From contig NZ_CABFWF030000018.1 of assembly GCF_902153245.2 (NCBI RefSeq), positions 82,237-146,236 on the forward strand: a stretch of DNA of 64,000 nt, read 5' to 3'. The notes below the pieces were generated by a model. That model was not told the origin of the DNA. It did no database searches and saw only the letters and a program-made list of their open reading frames with translations. The position numbers and the translations under genes are program-made. This document shows positions 20,513 through 29,978 of this stretch, in pieces (positions within the stretch are counted from its first letter, which is position 1; every line of letters begins with the position of its first letter). The stretch is from Pseudorhizobium endolithicum (GTDB lineage: Bacteria > Pseudomonadota > Alphaproteobacteria > Rhizobiales > Rhizobiaceae).

Positions 20513-21232
20513 ATGCGCAAATCCATTTCGCTTTTTCTGGCGTCCTCAGCAATCGTCGGGCTCGCCGTCCTTTCCTCTGCGCAGGCAGCAGACATGGCAC
20601 CGATCGAAGCTCCCGTGGAAGCCGTTGCCGTTGAAAGCACCGGCGGCTACGAGTTCTCCGTCTATGGTGGCTACCAGACTGCCCCACACAGCGATGTGGA
20701 AGTAACGGGTGAGCCGGATTTCACCGCCGGTTGGGAAGGAAACTCCTTCTCAATGCCGATCTACTGGGGTGTGCGCGGAACCTACTGGTTCGATGGCGGC
20801 CGCCTTTCCAACCTCGGCATTTCGCTCGATTTTACCCATGCCAAGGTCTATGCGGACGACGACACGCTGGCCGAGGCCGGCTGGAGCCACTTCGAGATGA
20901 CCGACGGCATCAACCTCCTGACGGTGAACGCGCTCTACCGTTTCCCGATCGAAGGCAGCCGCTTCACGCCCTATGTCGGCGCCGGCGTCGGTATCAACGT
21001 TCCGCACATCGAGGTGACGCGCCCAGGCGGCACGACGTCCGAATACCAATTCGGCGGCGCGACCCTTCAGGCCCAGGCCGGCGTGAAGTTTGACATAACC
21101 GACCGCTGGGCCGCCTTCGTCGAGTACAAAGGCAACTATTCCTTCGTCGACGTCGATATCGACAGCGGCGATTCGCTGAAGACCGAGATCTTCACCAACG
21201 CGGTGAATGTCGGCGTTTCCTTCAAGTTCTGA
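20513..21232 (+). CDS. outer-membrane beta-barrel protein, possible LpxQ-like lipid A oxidase
   Basis: A 239-residue outer-membrane protein. The signal peptide ends SSAQA (residues 21-25), so the mature protein would begin Ala26-Asp27-Met. Amphipathic strands alternate throughout, with GGYEFSVYGGYQTAPHSDVE near the N-terminus and a C-terminal NVGVSFKF ending in Phe, the classic Bam signal. The YGGYQTAPHS segment resembles rhizobial proteins annotated as lipid A oxidase, which oxidises the proximal glucosamine of lipid A to 2-aminogluconate. I rate the barrel as certain and the LpxQ identity as plausible. It follows two L,D-transpeptidase genes. Confidence 0.7.
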   Translation: MRKSISLFLASSAIVGLAVLSSAQAADMAPIEAPVEAVAVESTGGYEFSVYGGYQTAPHSDVEVTGEPDFTAGWEGNSFSMPIYWGVRGTYWFDGGRLSNLGISLDFTHAKVYADDDTLAEAGWSHFEMTDGINLLTVNALYRFPIEGSRFTPYVGAGVGINVPHIEVTRPGGTTSEYQFGGATLQAQAGVKFDITDRWAAFVEYKGNYSFVDVDIDSGDSLKTEIFTNAVNVGVSFKF

Positions 21233-21254
21233 AGCCTCGCGAGCAGGAACATTT

Positions 21255-21284
21255 AAAAAGCCGGCCGCAGCGCCGGCTTTTTTC
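21255..21284. terminator. bidirectional terminator between the barrel gene and glcF
   Basis: AAAAAGCCGG and CCGGCTTTTT flank an 8-nt loop. A runs on one side and T runs on the other allow termination from both directions. It overlaps the end of the convergent glcF by two bases. Confidence 0.85.
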
Positions 21285-22581
21285 ATGCCAGATCGGCAGG
21301 TTTGGGGCCGCCATAGGCCCAATCGAGCAATTCCACGGTGTGGACGATCGGCAGGGCGGTTGCAGTTCCGATCTGGGTCATGCAGCCGATGTTCCCGGTG
21401 GCGACGATATCGGCGCGGGTCGCTTCGATATTTCTTACCTTGCGCGCCTTGAGCTGCGCCGAGATTTCCGGCTGCAGGATGTTATAAGTGCCGGCGGAGC
21501 CGCAGCAGAGATGGCCCTCCGCCGGATCACGCACGGCAAAGCCCGCCCTTTTCAAAAGAACCTTCGGCAGAAGGGTAATCTTCTGGCCGTGCTGCATCGA
21601 GCAGGCGGAATGATAGGCGACCGTCAGCCCGCGCGGCTCGTTCTCCGGCAGATCCAGGGTCGCAAGGTATTCCGTCACGTCCTTCGCCAGTGCCGATACC
21701 CGTGCCGCCTTTTCCGCATAAGCCGGATCGAGCCGCAGCATGTGGCCGTAGTCCTTGATCGTCGTGCCGCAGCCGGAGGCGGTGATGACGATCGCATCCA
21801 GTCCCCCCTGCTCGATCTCGCGGTTCCAGACGTCGATGTTGCGGCGGGCGAAGTCCAGCGCCGGCTCTTCCTTGCCCATGTGATGGACGAGGGCGCCGCA
21901 GCAGCCTTCCCCTTCCGGTACGACGACCTCGATCCCGAGGCGGGTCAAAAGACGGATCGCCGCTTCGTTGATGCCGGCATCCAGAACCGGCTGGGCACAT
22001 CCCGTCAGAATCGCCACCCGCCCACGGCGCTCGGTTTCCACCGCCCGCACACCGGGCCGAGCGGAATTGGAAGATGTCAGCCTTCCCCGGGGCGCAAGTT
22101 CCAGCATGGCGGCGAGCGGCCTGAGGGGCGGCAGGGCCTTCAACAGCGGCGCAATGGGGCGACCGAGCCTGGCGAGCGCCAGAGCAGGGCGAAACCGCTT
22201 CGGATAGGGCAGGACCGTGGCCAGCATCTGCCGGATCAGGCGGTCCATCAAGGGGCGCCGGTAGGTCTTCTCGATATGGACCCGTGCATGGTCGACAAGA
22301 TGCATGTAGTCGACCCCCGAGGGGCAGGTGGTCATGCAGGCAAGGCAGGAGAGACAGCGGTCTATATGGGTGACGACCTCGGCATCCGCCGGCCGCCCGT
22401 TTTCCAGCATGTCCTTGATGAGATAGATGCGCCCGCGCGGACTGTCGAGTTCGTTGCCGAGAGTTACGTAGGTGGGACAGGTAGCGGTGCAGAAGCCGCA
22501 ATGGACGCAGCGCCGCAGGATCTTCTCCGATTCCGCCACATGCGGATCGGCGAGCTGTTCGGCGGTGAAGTTGGTCTGCAA
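21283..22581 (-). CDS. glcF: glycolate oxidase iron-sulfur subunit
   Basis: The 432-residue Fe-S subunit of glycolate oxidase, passing electrons from the flavin subunits to the membrane. Two ferredoxin-type motifs are present: CVHCGFCTATCPTY (about residues 25-38) and CLSCLACMTTCPSG (about 75-88). Two Cys-rich CCG-type domains follow (EGCCGALVHHMG and HLCCGSAGTY) with HSACSMQHG. It begins at TTG (22581), which matches the usual family N-terminus MQTNFTAEQLADPH and is preceded by AGGAG. It is 3 nt downstream of glcE. Confidence 0.95.
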   Translation of the reverse strand: MQTNFTAEQLADPHVAESEKILRRCVHCGFCTATCPTYVTLGNELDSPRGRIYLIKDMLENGRPADAEVVTHIDRCLSCLACMTTCPSGVDYMHLVDHARVHIEKTYRRPLMDRLIRQMLATVLPYPKRFRPALALARLGRPIAPLLKALPPLRPLAAMLELAPRGRLTSSNSARPGVRAVETERRGRVAILTGCAQPVLDAGINEAAIRLLTRLGIEVVVPEGEGCCGALVHHMGKEEPALDFARRNIDVWNREIEQGGLDAIVITASGCGTTIKDYGHMLRLDPAYAEKAARVSALAKDVTEYLATLDLPENEPRGLTVAYHSACSMQHGQKITLLPKVLLKRAGFAVRDPAEGHLCCGSAGTYNILQPEISAQLKARKVRNIEATRADIVATGNIGCMTQIGTATALPIVHTVELLDWAYGGPKPADLA

Positions 22582-22584
22582 CGT

Positions 22585-23787
22585 TCAGGCTCCTGCCATC
22601 TTTCCCGGACCGAAAATGCCGGCCGGATCGAGTTTCTCCTTGATGCGTGCCGAAAGGGCCGCGACGGCATCCGGCTGCGGCTCGAACGCCGGCGTCATCG
22701 CCCTCACCCGCTCCGGTGCCCGCACCAGCGTCGCATGGCCGCCTCCGAGCGCCTTGATGTAGCGCCGCAAGAGCGCGGCTTCCGGATCGGCCTCCATCTG
22801 CATCCAGACCAGCCCTCCCTGCCAGTCGTAGAATGCGTCGATCCCCGCTTCCAAGCGAAGTGCCGCGACCAGCTGGTGGCCGGCCGAGGGTGCAACCGAC
22901 ACCCGCCACAGCGGCTTGTGCGCCACCCCGGCATACGGCATCACGTCGCGGATCTCCTGCCAGAGGCGGCGGCTTTCCTCCGCGGCGAGGCGCGACACCG
23001 GACCGAAGGGCGCCATGGCGGCGGCCAGCTTGTCGGCACGAACGGCAACGGAGGCCTCCAGTCCCTCGAGCCTCAGCACCGTTGCCTCGCCTTCCGGCAA
23101 GGCACCGCCCAGGAAGCGGCCCTTTACGCTCTGGGGCAGATGCGCGGCCCCCGAGACTTCCACCGGCATGGCCATCGCCACCGCCATGACTCGGCTGGCG
23201 GCCGCATCATCCAATCCGGAAACTAGGATCGTCACCGCCGTCTGGGGCACCGGCAGGACCCGGAACGTCACTTCCGTGATGAGGCCGAGGGTGCCGTGCG
23301 AGCCGGCGAGCAGCTTCACGAGGTCGAGGCCGGTAACGTTCTTCATCACCCGTCCGCCGGCGCGGATGATCTCACCGCTGCCGTTGACAAAACGGATGCC
23401 GAGCAGGCTGTCGCGGGCGGCACCGGCTACGAAGCGGCGCGGGCCTGAGACGTTGGCTGCAAAGACGCCGCCGATCGTCGGTTCGCCGGACGTACCCATC
23501 GCGGGCCGGTGGTCCATCGGCTCGAAGGCCATCACCTGGGCCTTCGCCGCCAAGGCGGCCTCGATCTCGGCGACCGGGGTGCCGGCCCTCGCCGTCATGA
23601 CCATTTCGGCCGGTTCGTAATCGACGATCCCGGACAGCCCCCTGGAGCTCAGAGTTTCGTCGCCGGCGACCGGATTTCCGAAACCGCTTCGGGTATTGCC
23701 GCCGCAGATCGCCAGGCGCGTGCCCCTGGCGGCGGCGTTACGGATGACATAGGCCGCATCCGCTTCACTGTGGGGTACGAAGGTCAT
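22585..23787 (-). CDS. glcE: glycolate oxidase FAD-binding subunit
   Basis: A 400-residue FAD-linked oxidase-like subunit. The PCMH flavin-binding fold is seen in RGTRLAICGGNTRSGFG, PAMGTSGEPTIGGVFAANVSG and GRVMKNVTGLDLVKLLAGSHG. It overlaps glcD by 4 nt and lies 3 nt from glcF, so the three genes form one operon in the order glcD-glcE-glcF. GlcE is needed for activity along with GlcD, but lacks a full catalytic substrate domain of its own. Confidence 0.94.
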   Translation of the reverse strand: MTFVPHSEADAAYVIRNAAARGTRLAICGGNTRSGFGNPVAGDETLSSRGLSGIVDYEPAEMVMTARAGTPVAEIEAALAAKAQVMAFEPMDHRPAMGTSGEPTIGGVFAANVSGPRRFVAGAARDSLLGIRFVNGSGEIIRAGGRVMKNVTGLDLVKLLAGSHGTLGLITEVTFRVLPVPQTAVTILVSGLDDAAASRVMAVAMAMPVEVSGAAHLPQSVKGRFLGGALPEGEATVLRLEGLEASVAVRADKLAAAMAPFGPVSRLAAEESRRLWQEIRDVMPYAGVAHKPLWRVSVAPSAGHQLVAALRLEAGIDAFYDWQGGLVWMQMEADPEAALLRRYIKALGGGHATLVRAPERVRAMTPAFEPQPDAVAALSARIKEKLDPAGIFGPGKMAGA

Positions 23788-25223
23788 GCGGCCGGACGCC
23801 CCTCCAGCGGGAACACTTTGGACGGGTTGAGGAGCCAGCCTGCATCGAAGGCGGAACGCACCGCCATCTGCTGGTTGAGGTCGGCATCGGAATACTGGTG
23901 GCGCATCAGGTCACGCTTCTCGATGCCGACTCCGTGCTCGCCGGTCAGGCAGCCGCCGGCATCGACGCAGAGCTTGAGGATTTCGTTGCCCGCCTCTTCG
24001 GCGCGGGCGGCATCTTCCGGATCGTTGGCATTGAACAGGATCAGCGGGTGCATGTTGCCGTCACCCGCGTGGAAGACGTTGGCGACCCTCAGGCCGAAGC
24101 GCTCGACGATCTCGGAGGTCTTCTCCAGGACGTAGGGGAGCTTGCCGAGGGGCACGGTGCCGTCCATGCATATGTAGTCCGAGATGCGGCCGGTGGCGCC
24201 GAAGGCGGACTTGCGCCCCTTCCAGATCAGCGCCGCCTCCATGGCACTCTGGCTCTCGCGCACCGTCCTGACACCATGGCGGCTGGCGATCTCGACGATG
24301 CTTTTCAGCATCGCCTCCATCTCGGCCTCCGACCCCTCCACCTCGACGATCAGCAGTGCTCCCACATCGAGCGGATAGCCCGCCTGCGCGAAGGCCTCGC
24401 AGATCTCGATTGCCGGCTTGTCCATGAACTCGATCGCCACAGGGATGATTCCGGACCCGATGATGTCGGCAACACAGGCACCGGCCTGTTCGGACGTATC
24501 GAAGCCGAAGAGGACCGGCCGGGCGCCCTCCGGCTTGGCGATCAGCCGCACCGTTGCCTCCGTGACGATCCCGAGTTGGCCTTCGGAGCCGCAGACGAGG
24601 CCCAGAAGATCGTAGCCCGCGGCATCGAGATGCTTGCCGCCGAGCTCGATCACCGTGCCGTCGACCAGCACCATCTTCACGCCGAGCAGGTTGTTGGTGG
24701 TGACACCGTATTTCAGGCAATGCGCGCCACCCGAATTCATGCCGATATTGCCGCCGATCGTGCAAGCAAGCTGCGAGCTGGGGTCGGGTGCGTAGAAAAA
24801 GCCTTCCGGGCTGACCGCGTCGGAAATGCTCAGATTGGTGACACCGGCCTGGACGGTCGCTGTGCGGTTGGCGGGGTCTACCTCGATGATCTGCGACATC
24901 TTGGAAAGCCCGAGAACGACCGCGTCCTCCTGCGGGATGGCCCCTCCGGAAAGGGAAGTACCGGCGCCGCGCGGAACCACCGGAACGCCATAGCGATGGC
25001 AGTATTTCATCACCGCCGCCACCTGTTCCGTCGTCTTCGGCAAGGCCACCGCGAGCGGCAGGCGGCGGTAGGCCACGAAGGCGTCAGTTTCGAACGGCAC
25101 GAGTTCACGCGGTTCATGCACGAGACATTCGGGCGGCAGCAGTTCTGCCAGATCCTCGACAATCGCCGGCCGGCGCGAAACAACCGCCTGACGTGGCTCC
25201 AGAAATTTTATAGCGTCGGACAC
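23784..25223 (-). CDS. glcD: glycolate oxidase catalytic subunit
   Basis: Oxidises glycolate to glyoxylate with FAD. The PCMH domain shows VPVVPRGAGTSLSGGAIP and IGGNIGMNSGGAHCLKYG, and the C-terminal domain has the catalytic-site HAGDGNMHP and GEHGVGIEKRD. I place the start at a GTG (25223) preceded by GGAGGAGA, giving SDAIKFLEPRQAV and 479 residues. The in-frame ATG at 25277 adds 18 residues unlike the family. First gene of the glcDEF operon; no glcC regulator or glyoxylate-metabolism gene is adjacent. Confidence 0.95.
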   Translation of the reverse strand: MSDAIKFLEPRQAVVSRRPAIVEDLAELLPPECLVHEPRELVPFETDAFVAYRRLPLAVALPKTTEQVAAVMKYCHRYGVPVVPRGAGTSLSGGAIPQEDAVVLGLSKMSQIIEVDPANRTATVQAGVTNLSISDAVSPEGFFYAPDPSSQLACTIGGNIGMNSGGAHCLKYGVTTNNLLGVKMVLVDGTVIELGGKHLDAAGYDLLGLVCGSEGQLGIVTEATVRLIAKPEGARPVLFGFDTSEQAGACVADIIGSGIIPVAIEFMDKPAIEICEAFAQAGYPLDVGALLIVEVEGSEAEMEAMLKSIVEIASRHGVRTVRESQSAMEAALIWKGRKSAFGATGRISDYICMDGTVPLGKLPYVLEKTSEIVERFGLRVANVFHAGDGNMHPLILFNANDPEDAARAEEAGNEILKLCVDAGGCLTGEHGVGIEKRDLMRHQYSDADLNQQMAVRSAFDAGWLLNPSKVFPLEGRPAA

Positions 25224-25508
25224 GGCATCTCCTCCCGCATGCCGGCTCTCATAGCAGGTGACACGCCATTCTGCCACGGTTCCCTCGCAGAACCCTCAAC
25301 CGAAACAGCTCTCCGCGGAAGCATGCTGAACTCTCCGCTGCACTGTTCCGGAAAACTCTGCCGCATTCGGCGAACCATCCCTGCACAAGCCTCGGAAAAG
25401 CACTATATTTGAAGATGAAAATAAAACGACTCACTTCCGGCCGCGCGACAACGTGAAGCGCCCGCCGGAGAACGGCGAGCGAGATCCCAGTGGAAGGAGG
25501 AAAGCCTG

Positions 25509-26009
25509 TTGCAACTTCTGAGCCGCTTGAAGACAGACGTCAGCCTGATGCTGCGGCGGCCGCCGAAGCAACAGTATGCCGCGCTGTGCTACCGCGCAAA
25601 GAAGAAACAGGGCATCTGCGAGATCCTCCTGCTTACCAGCCGCGATACGGGGCGCTGGGTCATTCCCAAAGGCTGGCCGATGCCCGGCAAGAAGGCGCAT
25701 GCCGTCGCGGAACGGGAGGCGTTCGAAGAGGCCGGAGCCAAGGGCAAGGTCGAGAAGGAGCCGCTCGGCTTCTACCACTATCGAAAGGCGCTGACGTCAG
25801 GGCTCAAAATCCCGGTCCGGGTGCAGGTGCATGCGCTTGAAGTCGAGGACATGGCGAGAAACTTCCCCGAGAAGGGAAGCCGCCGGCTGGAATGGGTTTC
25901 CCCCTCCGAGGCCGCCGCTCGGGTGAACGAACCGGAACTAAAGGAGCTTCTCCTTGGTTTTGCCGAAAGACAGCAACAGTCTGCGGTTAAATCGGCGACA
26001 GGCGCCTGA
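25509..26009 (+). CDS. Nudix hydrolase
   Basis: A 166-residue pyrophosphohydrolase. The Nudix box runs from Gly55 to Ala77 (GWPMPGKKAHAVAERE then AFEEAGA). The catalytic REx2EE core is intact (Arg69-Glu70, Glu73-Glu74), while Lys61 replaces the first Glu of the general consensus. This variant is associated with a group near the diphosphoinositol polyphosphate phosphatase/MTH-like families. It starts at TTG with GGAGGAAAG upstream. It lies just upstream of a PHO box and pit; a link to phosphate or polyphosphate metabolism is tempting but not shown. Confidence 0.88.
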   Translation: MQLLSRLKTDVSLMLRRPPKQQYAALCYRAKKKQGICEILLLTSRDTGRWVIPKGWPMPGKKAHAVAEREAFEEAGAKGKVEKEPLGFYHYRKALTSGLKIPVRVQVHALEVEDMARNFPEKGSRRLEWVSPSEAAARVNEPELKELLLGFAERQQQSAVKSATGA

Positions 26010-26017
26010 CACGGCCA

Positions 26018-26035
26018 CTGTCACAAAACTGTCAT
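26018..26035 (+). promoter_or_regulatory. PHO box upstream of pit
   Basis: CTGTCAC-AAAA-CTGTCAT is a direct repeat of the 7-bp PhoB half-site with the usual 4-nt spacer. It sits 120 bp upstream of the pit start. PhoB is known to control, and in Sinorhizobium to repress, Pit-type transporters under phosphate limitation, so the same logic probably applies. Confidence 0.85.
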
Positions 26036-26154
26036 ATTGCATTGAGGGTGCAATGCCGCTAGGCGGACGCCATCGTCGTCTCGGCAGGCATTCCCGACCG
26101 GCCGATCGATCGCGGCGCCCCCGTCGCACCGCCCCCTAGGCCGAAGGATCCCAC

Positions 26155-27660
26155 ATGGCACAGCAGACCCCGCGCCTCGTCAAACAGACGCTGGACAAAG
26201 ACCTCGACAAGATCACCTCCGTCGAAGCTGCAACCCACAACGTCTCCCGGCGACTGGCAGGCCCGGGTATCGCCCTGATCTTCCTCGTCGTGGCGATGAT
26301 GTTTGCGGCGGTCTACGTGATCGACAAGCCGGGAGCGATCGTCGTCGTGGCCGCAGCCGCTGTCGGTGCCTACATGGCCATGAACATCGGCGCGAATGAC
26401 GTGACGAACAATGTCGGGCCCGCGGTCGGTTCCAAGGCCATGTCCATGGGGCTCGCGCTCCTGATTGCCGCCGTCTTCGAAACTGCCGGCGCCATGATCG
26501 CCGGCGGGGATGTCGTCGAGACGATCTCGAAGGGCATCATCGATCCTGAGCTGTTCTCCAACAAGGACATGTTCATCTGGGCCATGATGGCCGCGCTGCT
26601 GTCGTCAGCCCTTTGGGTCAACCTCGCGACCTGGATCGGCGCTCCCGTATCGACGACGCATGCCGTAGTCGGAGGCGTGGTCGGTGCCGGCGTTGCGGCA
26701 GCGGGGTTCGGTTCGGTGGATTGGCCGCAAATGGGAGGCATCGCGGCGAGCTGGGTGGTTTCCCCCCTCATGGGCGGTGTGGTCGCCGCGGGATTCCTGG
26801 CCTTCATCAAGGAATTCATCATCTACCGGCATGACAAGATCGGCGCTGCGCGCCGCTGGGTGCCTGTCCTGATCGCCGTCATGGTTGGTTCCTTCTCCGC
26901 CTATCTTGCCCTCAAGGGGCTACGCCAGATCATCCACGTCTCGCTGCTTGCGGCCTGCCTCATCGGGCTCGGAGCCGGCGTCCTCTCCTGGGCGCTGAGC
27001 GTGCCATTGATCCGACGCCAGTCGCGGGGCCTGGAAAACCGCAACCAGTCGCTTCGCAAGCTGTTCCAGATGCCGCTGATCTTCGCTGCAGCACTTCTGT
27101 CCTTCGCGCATGGGGCCAACGATGTTGCCAATGCCATCGGCCCCCTGTCGGCAATCGTTTCCGTGGCCCAGGGCAATAGTGTCTCCGGCGCCGTCGACAT
27201 CCCGCTCTGGGTGATGGTGATCGGGGCCTTGGGGATTTCGGTCGGCCTCCTTCTGTTCGGGCCGCGCCTCATCAAGCTCGTGGGCGAACAGATCACCAAG
27301 CTCAACCCGATGCGCGCATTCTGCGTCTCCCTTTCCGCAGCGCTGACCGTCATCATCGCCTCGTGGCTCGGCCTGCCGGTCAGCTCGACACATATCGCCG
27401 TCGGAGCCGTCTTCGGCGTCGGCTTCTTCCGCGAATGGTATACCCGCAACTCCAAGCGCCGCGTCGAATACATGAAGATGAAGGCGGACAGGTGGGAGAT
27501 CGAGGAACGGCCCGAGCGCAACGCGGAAGAACTGCGCCGCCGCTATCTCGTGCGCCGCTCGCATTTCATGACCATCGTCGCGGCCTGGGTGATCACTGTC
27601 CCGGCGGCCGGTGCTCTTGCAGCCCTGCTCTATATGGTTATGGCTCTGTTCTTCCTCTGA
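26155..27660 (+). CDS. pit: inorganic phosphate transporter, Pit family
   Basis: A 501-residue low-affinity phosphate:cation symporter. About ten to twelve hydrophobic helices are visible. The two Pit signature repeats are present: AMNIGANDVTNNVGPAVGSKAMSM near residue 80 and SFAHGANDVANAIGPLSAIV near residue 320, along with paired GAPVSTTHAVVGGV and GLPVSSTHIAVGAV. The N-terminal 45 residues are polar and probably cytoplasmic. The PHO box upstream suggests PhoB control. The DUF47 partner (orfA) seen next to some rhizobial pit genes is absent here. Confidence 0.94.
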   Translation: MAQQTPRLVKQTLDKDLDKITSVEAATHNVSRRLAGPGIALIFLVVAMMFAAVYVIDKPGAIVVVAAAAVGAYMAMNIGANDVTNNVGPAVGSKAMSMGLALLIAAVFETAGAMIAGGDVVETISKGIIDPELFSNKDMFIWAMMAALLSSALWVNLATWIGAPVSTTHAVVGGVVGAGVAAAGFGSVDWPQMGGIAASWVVSPLMGGVVAAGFLAFIKEFIIYRHDKIGAARRWVPVLIAVMVGSFSAYLALKGLRQIIHVSLLAACLIGLGAGVLSWALSVPLIRRQSRGLENRNQSLRKLFQMPLIFAAALLSFAHGANDVANAIGPLSAIVSVAQGNSVSGAVDIPLWVMVIGALGISVGLLLFGPRLIKLVGEQITKLNPMRAFCVSLSAALTVIIASWLGLPVSSTHIAVGAVFGVGFFREWYTRNSKRRVEYMKMKADRWEIEERPERNAEELRRRYLVRRSHFMTIVAAWVITVPAAGALAALLYMVMALFFL

Positions 27661-27673
27661 GGGGTGAACGGAC

Positions 27674-28411
27674 ATGCGCGCCAACTTCCGAATGCAACGC
27701 CTTTTCCTGGACGGCGGCCTGTCGGCCGGCAGTCACATCGAGGCTGAGCCGGAGCAGTTCAACTATCTCGCCAACGTGCTTCGCCTGACCGATGGAGCCG
27801 AGATCCTCGTCTTCAACGGCCGCGACGGCGAATGGAGGGCAAGGCTCTCCTTCCCCTCCCGCAAGCGGCTCATGATCGAGGCGTTGGAACAGACGCGTCC
27901 GCAAGCCCAGGCACCGGATCTCCACTATCTCTTCGCGCCGCTGAAGGTGGGCCGGCTGGACTATATGGTGCAGAAGGCCGTCGAAATGGGCGCCGGTGTC
28001 CTGCAGCCGGTGATGACACAGCATGTCCAAGGCAAGATCACGAACCTCGACCGGCTGCAGGCGAACGCGGTCGAGGCGGCCGAGCAATGCGGCATCCTGT
28101 CGATACCGCAGGTCAAGGCGCCTGCACGACTGCGCGACCTGCTCGACGGATGGCCGGCCGAGCGCCGGATCATCTTCTGCGACGAGGGCGACGAAGGTCA
28201 AAATCCACTGACGATCCTCGCCCGCATAGAGGAAAAGCAACTCGCCCTGCTGGTCGGGCCGGAAGGCGGTTTTTCCGAGGAGGAGCGCAGCCTGCTGCGG
28301 AGCCTGGATTTCGTAACCCCGATCCCGCTCGGGCCGCGCATCCTGAGGGCCGACACCGCCGCCGTGGCCGCCCTTGCCGTCATCCAGGCCGGCATCGGCG
28401 ACTGGCGCTGA
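27674..28411 (+). CDS. rsmE: 16S rRNA m3U1498 methyltransferase
   Basis: Methylates U1498 of 16S rRNA at N3. A 245-residue SPOUT-fold enzyme. The N-terminal PUA-like region includes [19 protein letters not shown] sequence (here [16 protein letters not shown]), and the C-terminal knot has [13 protein letters not shown] and [16 protein letters not shown], the SAM-binding signature of RsmE. It lies 13 nt after pit and may be read through from it. Confidence 0.94.
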   Translation: MRANFRMQRLFLDGGLSAGSHIEAEPEQFNYLANVLRLTDGAEILVFNGRDGEWRARLSFPSRKRLMIEALEQTRPQAQAPDLHYLFAPLKVGRLDYMVQKAVEMGAGVLQPVMTQHVQGKITNLDRLQANAVEAAEQCGILSIPQVKAPARLRDLLDGWPAERRIIFCDEGDEGQNPLTILARIEEKQLALLVGPEGGFSEEERSLLRSLDFVTPIPLGPRILRADTAAVAALAVIQAGIGDWR

Positions 28412-28525
28412 CAAGGCCCTTCGATTTTCTGAAAGCATCTTGAAAGAAATTCATTTGCGCCGCACTTCAATCCAGTTAAAGCAGCCGAATGCGACAGCCC
28501 TGTCGGACCTACAAGGTTATCTCCC

Positions 28526-29899
28526 ATGGCCCGTGACACTACCGACCAGACACCGTTGAATTCGGTGTCCGAGCTTTCCGCCTACCTGGCGAGCGGCGCA
28601 CGACCGATAGAGCAGTTCCGGCTGGGTACCGAGCACGAGAAGTTCGCCTTCTTCCGGACCGACCACGGCCCCGTCCCCTATTTCGGCGAGGCGAGCATAT
28701 CCGGTCTGCTGAACGGCATGCAGGAGAAGCTCGGCTGGGAGCCGATCATGGACGGCGAACATATCATAGGGCTCGCAGAACCTGCCGGCATGGGCGCCAT
28801 TTCCATCGAGCCAGGCGGGCAGTTCGAGCTTTCGGGCGCGCCGCTCGAAACGATCCACGAGACCTGCCGCGAATCCAACCGGCACCTGGAGGTCCTTCGC
28901 GAGGTGGCCGAGCCCATGGGCATCCGCTTCCTCGGCATCGGGGGCAGCCCGAAATGGAGCTTGGCCGAAACGCCGCGCATGCCGAAATCGCGCTACGAGA
29001 TCATGACCCGCTACATGCCGAAGGTCGGCAAGCAGGGTCTCGACATGATGTACCGCACCTGCACGATCCAGGTGAACCTCGACTTCTCCTCGGAAGCCGA
29101 CATGGCGCGCAAGATGCGCGTATCGATGAAGCTGCAGCCGCTGGCCACCGCGCTCTTCGCCTCCTCCCCCTTCACCGAGGGCAGGCCGAACGGGCTGCTC
29201 TCCTGGCGCGGCGACATCTGGCGCGACACCGACAACCGGCGATCCGGGCTGCTCCCCTTCGTCTTCAAGACGGATTTCGGCTTTACCGACTATGTCGAAT
29301 GGGCGCTCGACGTGCCGATGTATTTCGTGGTCCGCGACGGCAAGTATCACGACTGCACGCACGTGACGTTCCGCCAGTTCATGGAAGGCGCGCTGAAGGG
29401 TGAGATCGAGGCATGGGAGCCCACCATGGGCGACTGGACGAACCACATTTCCACCCTCTTCCCGGATGTACGGCTGAAGCGGTTCCTGGAGATGCGCGGC
29501 GCCGACGGCGGCCCCTGGCGGCGCATCTGCGCGCTTCCCGCCTTCTGGGTCGGGCTGCTCTACGACGACGGCGCACTCGATGCGGCGGAAAGACTGACCG
29601 CCGGATGGACCTACGAGGACGTGCTCGCGCTTCGCGACGCCGTCCCGGCACAGGGCCTCAAGGCCGAGATCGCCGGCCAATCGCTGCTCGACGTGACGCG
29701 TGACGTACTGGCCATTTCCTCGGCCGGACTGAAGGCCCGCAATCGCCTCAACGACGACGGCCAGGACGAGAGCGTCTTCCTCGCCTCGCTGGAGGAGATC
29801 ATCGCCAAGAGGACCACGCTGGCGGAGGATCTGCTGACGCTTTACCACGGGCGCTGGCAGCAGTCGGTGGAGCCGGTCTTCGACGAGTACCAGTACTAG
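28526..29899 (+). CDS. gshA: glutamate-cysteine ligase
   Basis: First step of glutathione synthesis, ligating Glu and Cys. A 457-residue protein of the alphaproteobacterial/plant-like GCS class. Signature segments include RLGTEHEKFAFF, ISIEPGGQFELSGAPLETIH, and the Cys-containing MMYRTCTIQVNLDFSSEADM. The C-terminal PVFDEYQY is typical of the family. In this window it is relevant to the glutathione-dependent formaldehyde dehydrogenase that starts at 63897. It has its own upstream gap of 114 bp. Confidence 0.94.
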   Translation: MARDTTDQTPLNSVSELSAYLASGARPIEQFRLGTEHEKFAFFRTDHGPVPYFGEASISGLLNGMQEKLGWEPIMDGEHIIGLAEPAGMGAISIEPGGQFELSGAPLETIHETCRESNRHLEVLREVAEPMGIRFLGIGGSPKWSLAETPRMPKSRYEIMTRYMPKVGKQGLDMMYRTCTIQVNLDFSSEADMARKMRVSMKLQPLATALFASSPFTEGRPNGLLSWRGDIWRDTDNRRSGLLPFVFKTDFGFTDYVEWALDVPMYFVVRDGKYHDCTHVTFRQFMEGALKGEIEAWEPTMGDWTNHISTLFPDVRLKRFLEMRGADGGPWRRICALPAFWVGLLYDDGALDAAERLTAGWTYEDVLALRDAVPAQGLKAEIAGQSLLDVTRDVLAISSAGLKARNRLNDDGQDESVFLASLEEIIAKRTTLAEDLLTLYHGRWQQSVEPVFDEYQY

Positions 29900-29978
29900 A
29901 GGTTACCGGCCGAAAAGCGGTTTTCGTCCGTGACTTTCCGGATATATTGGCATATCGCGCAATCGGAAAGGACATTCC

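Noticed and set aside
21340..23226. 628-codon open frame on the plus strand
   Set aside because: Antisense to glcF and glcE; no domain, no start signal.
23898..25412. 504-codon open frame on the plus strand
   Set aside because: Antisense to glcD. Its composition (His/Arg/Asp-rich) is that of a mirror frame and it has no ribosome-binding site.
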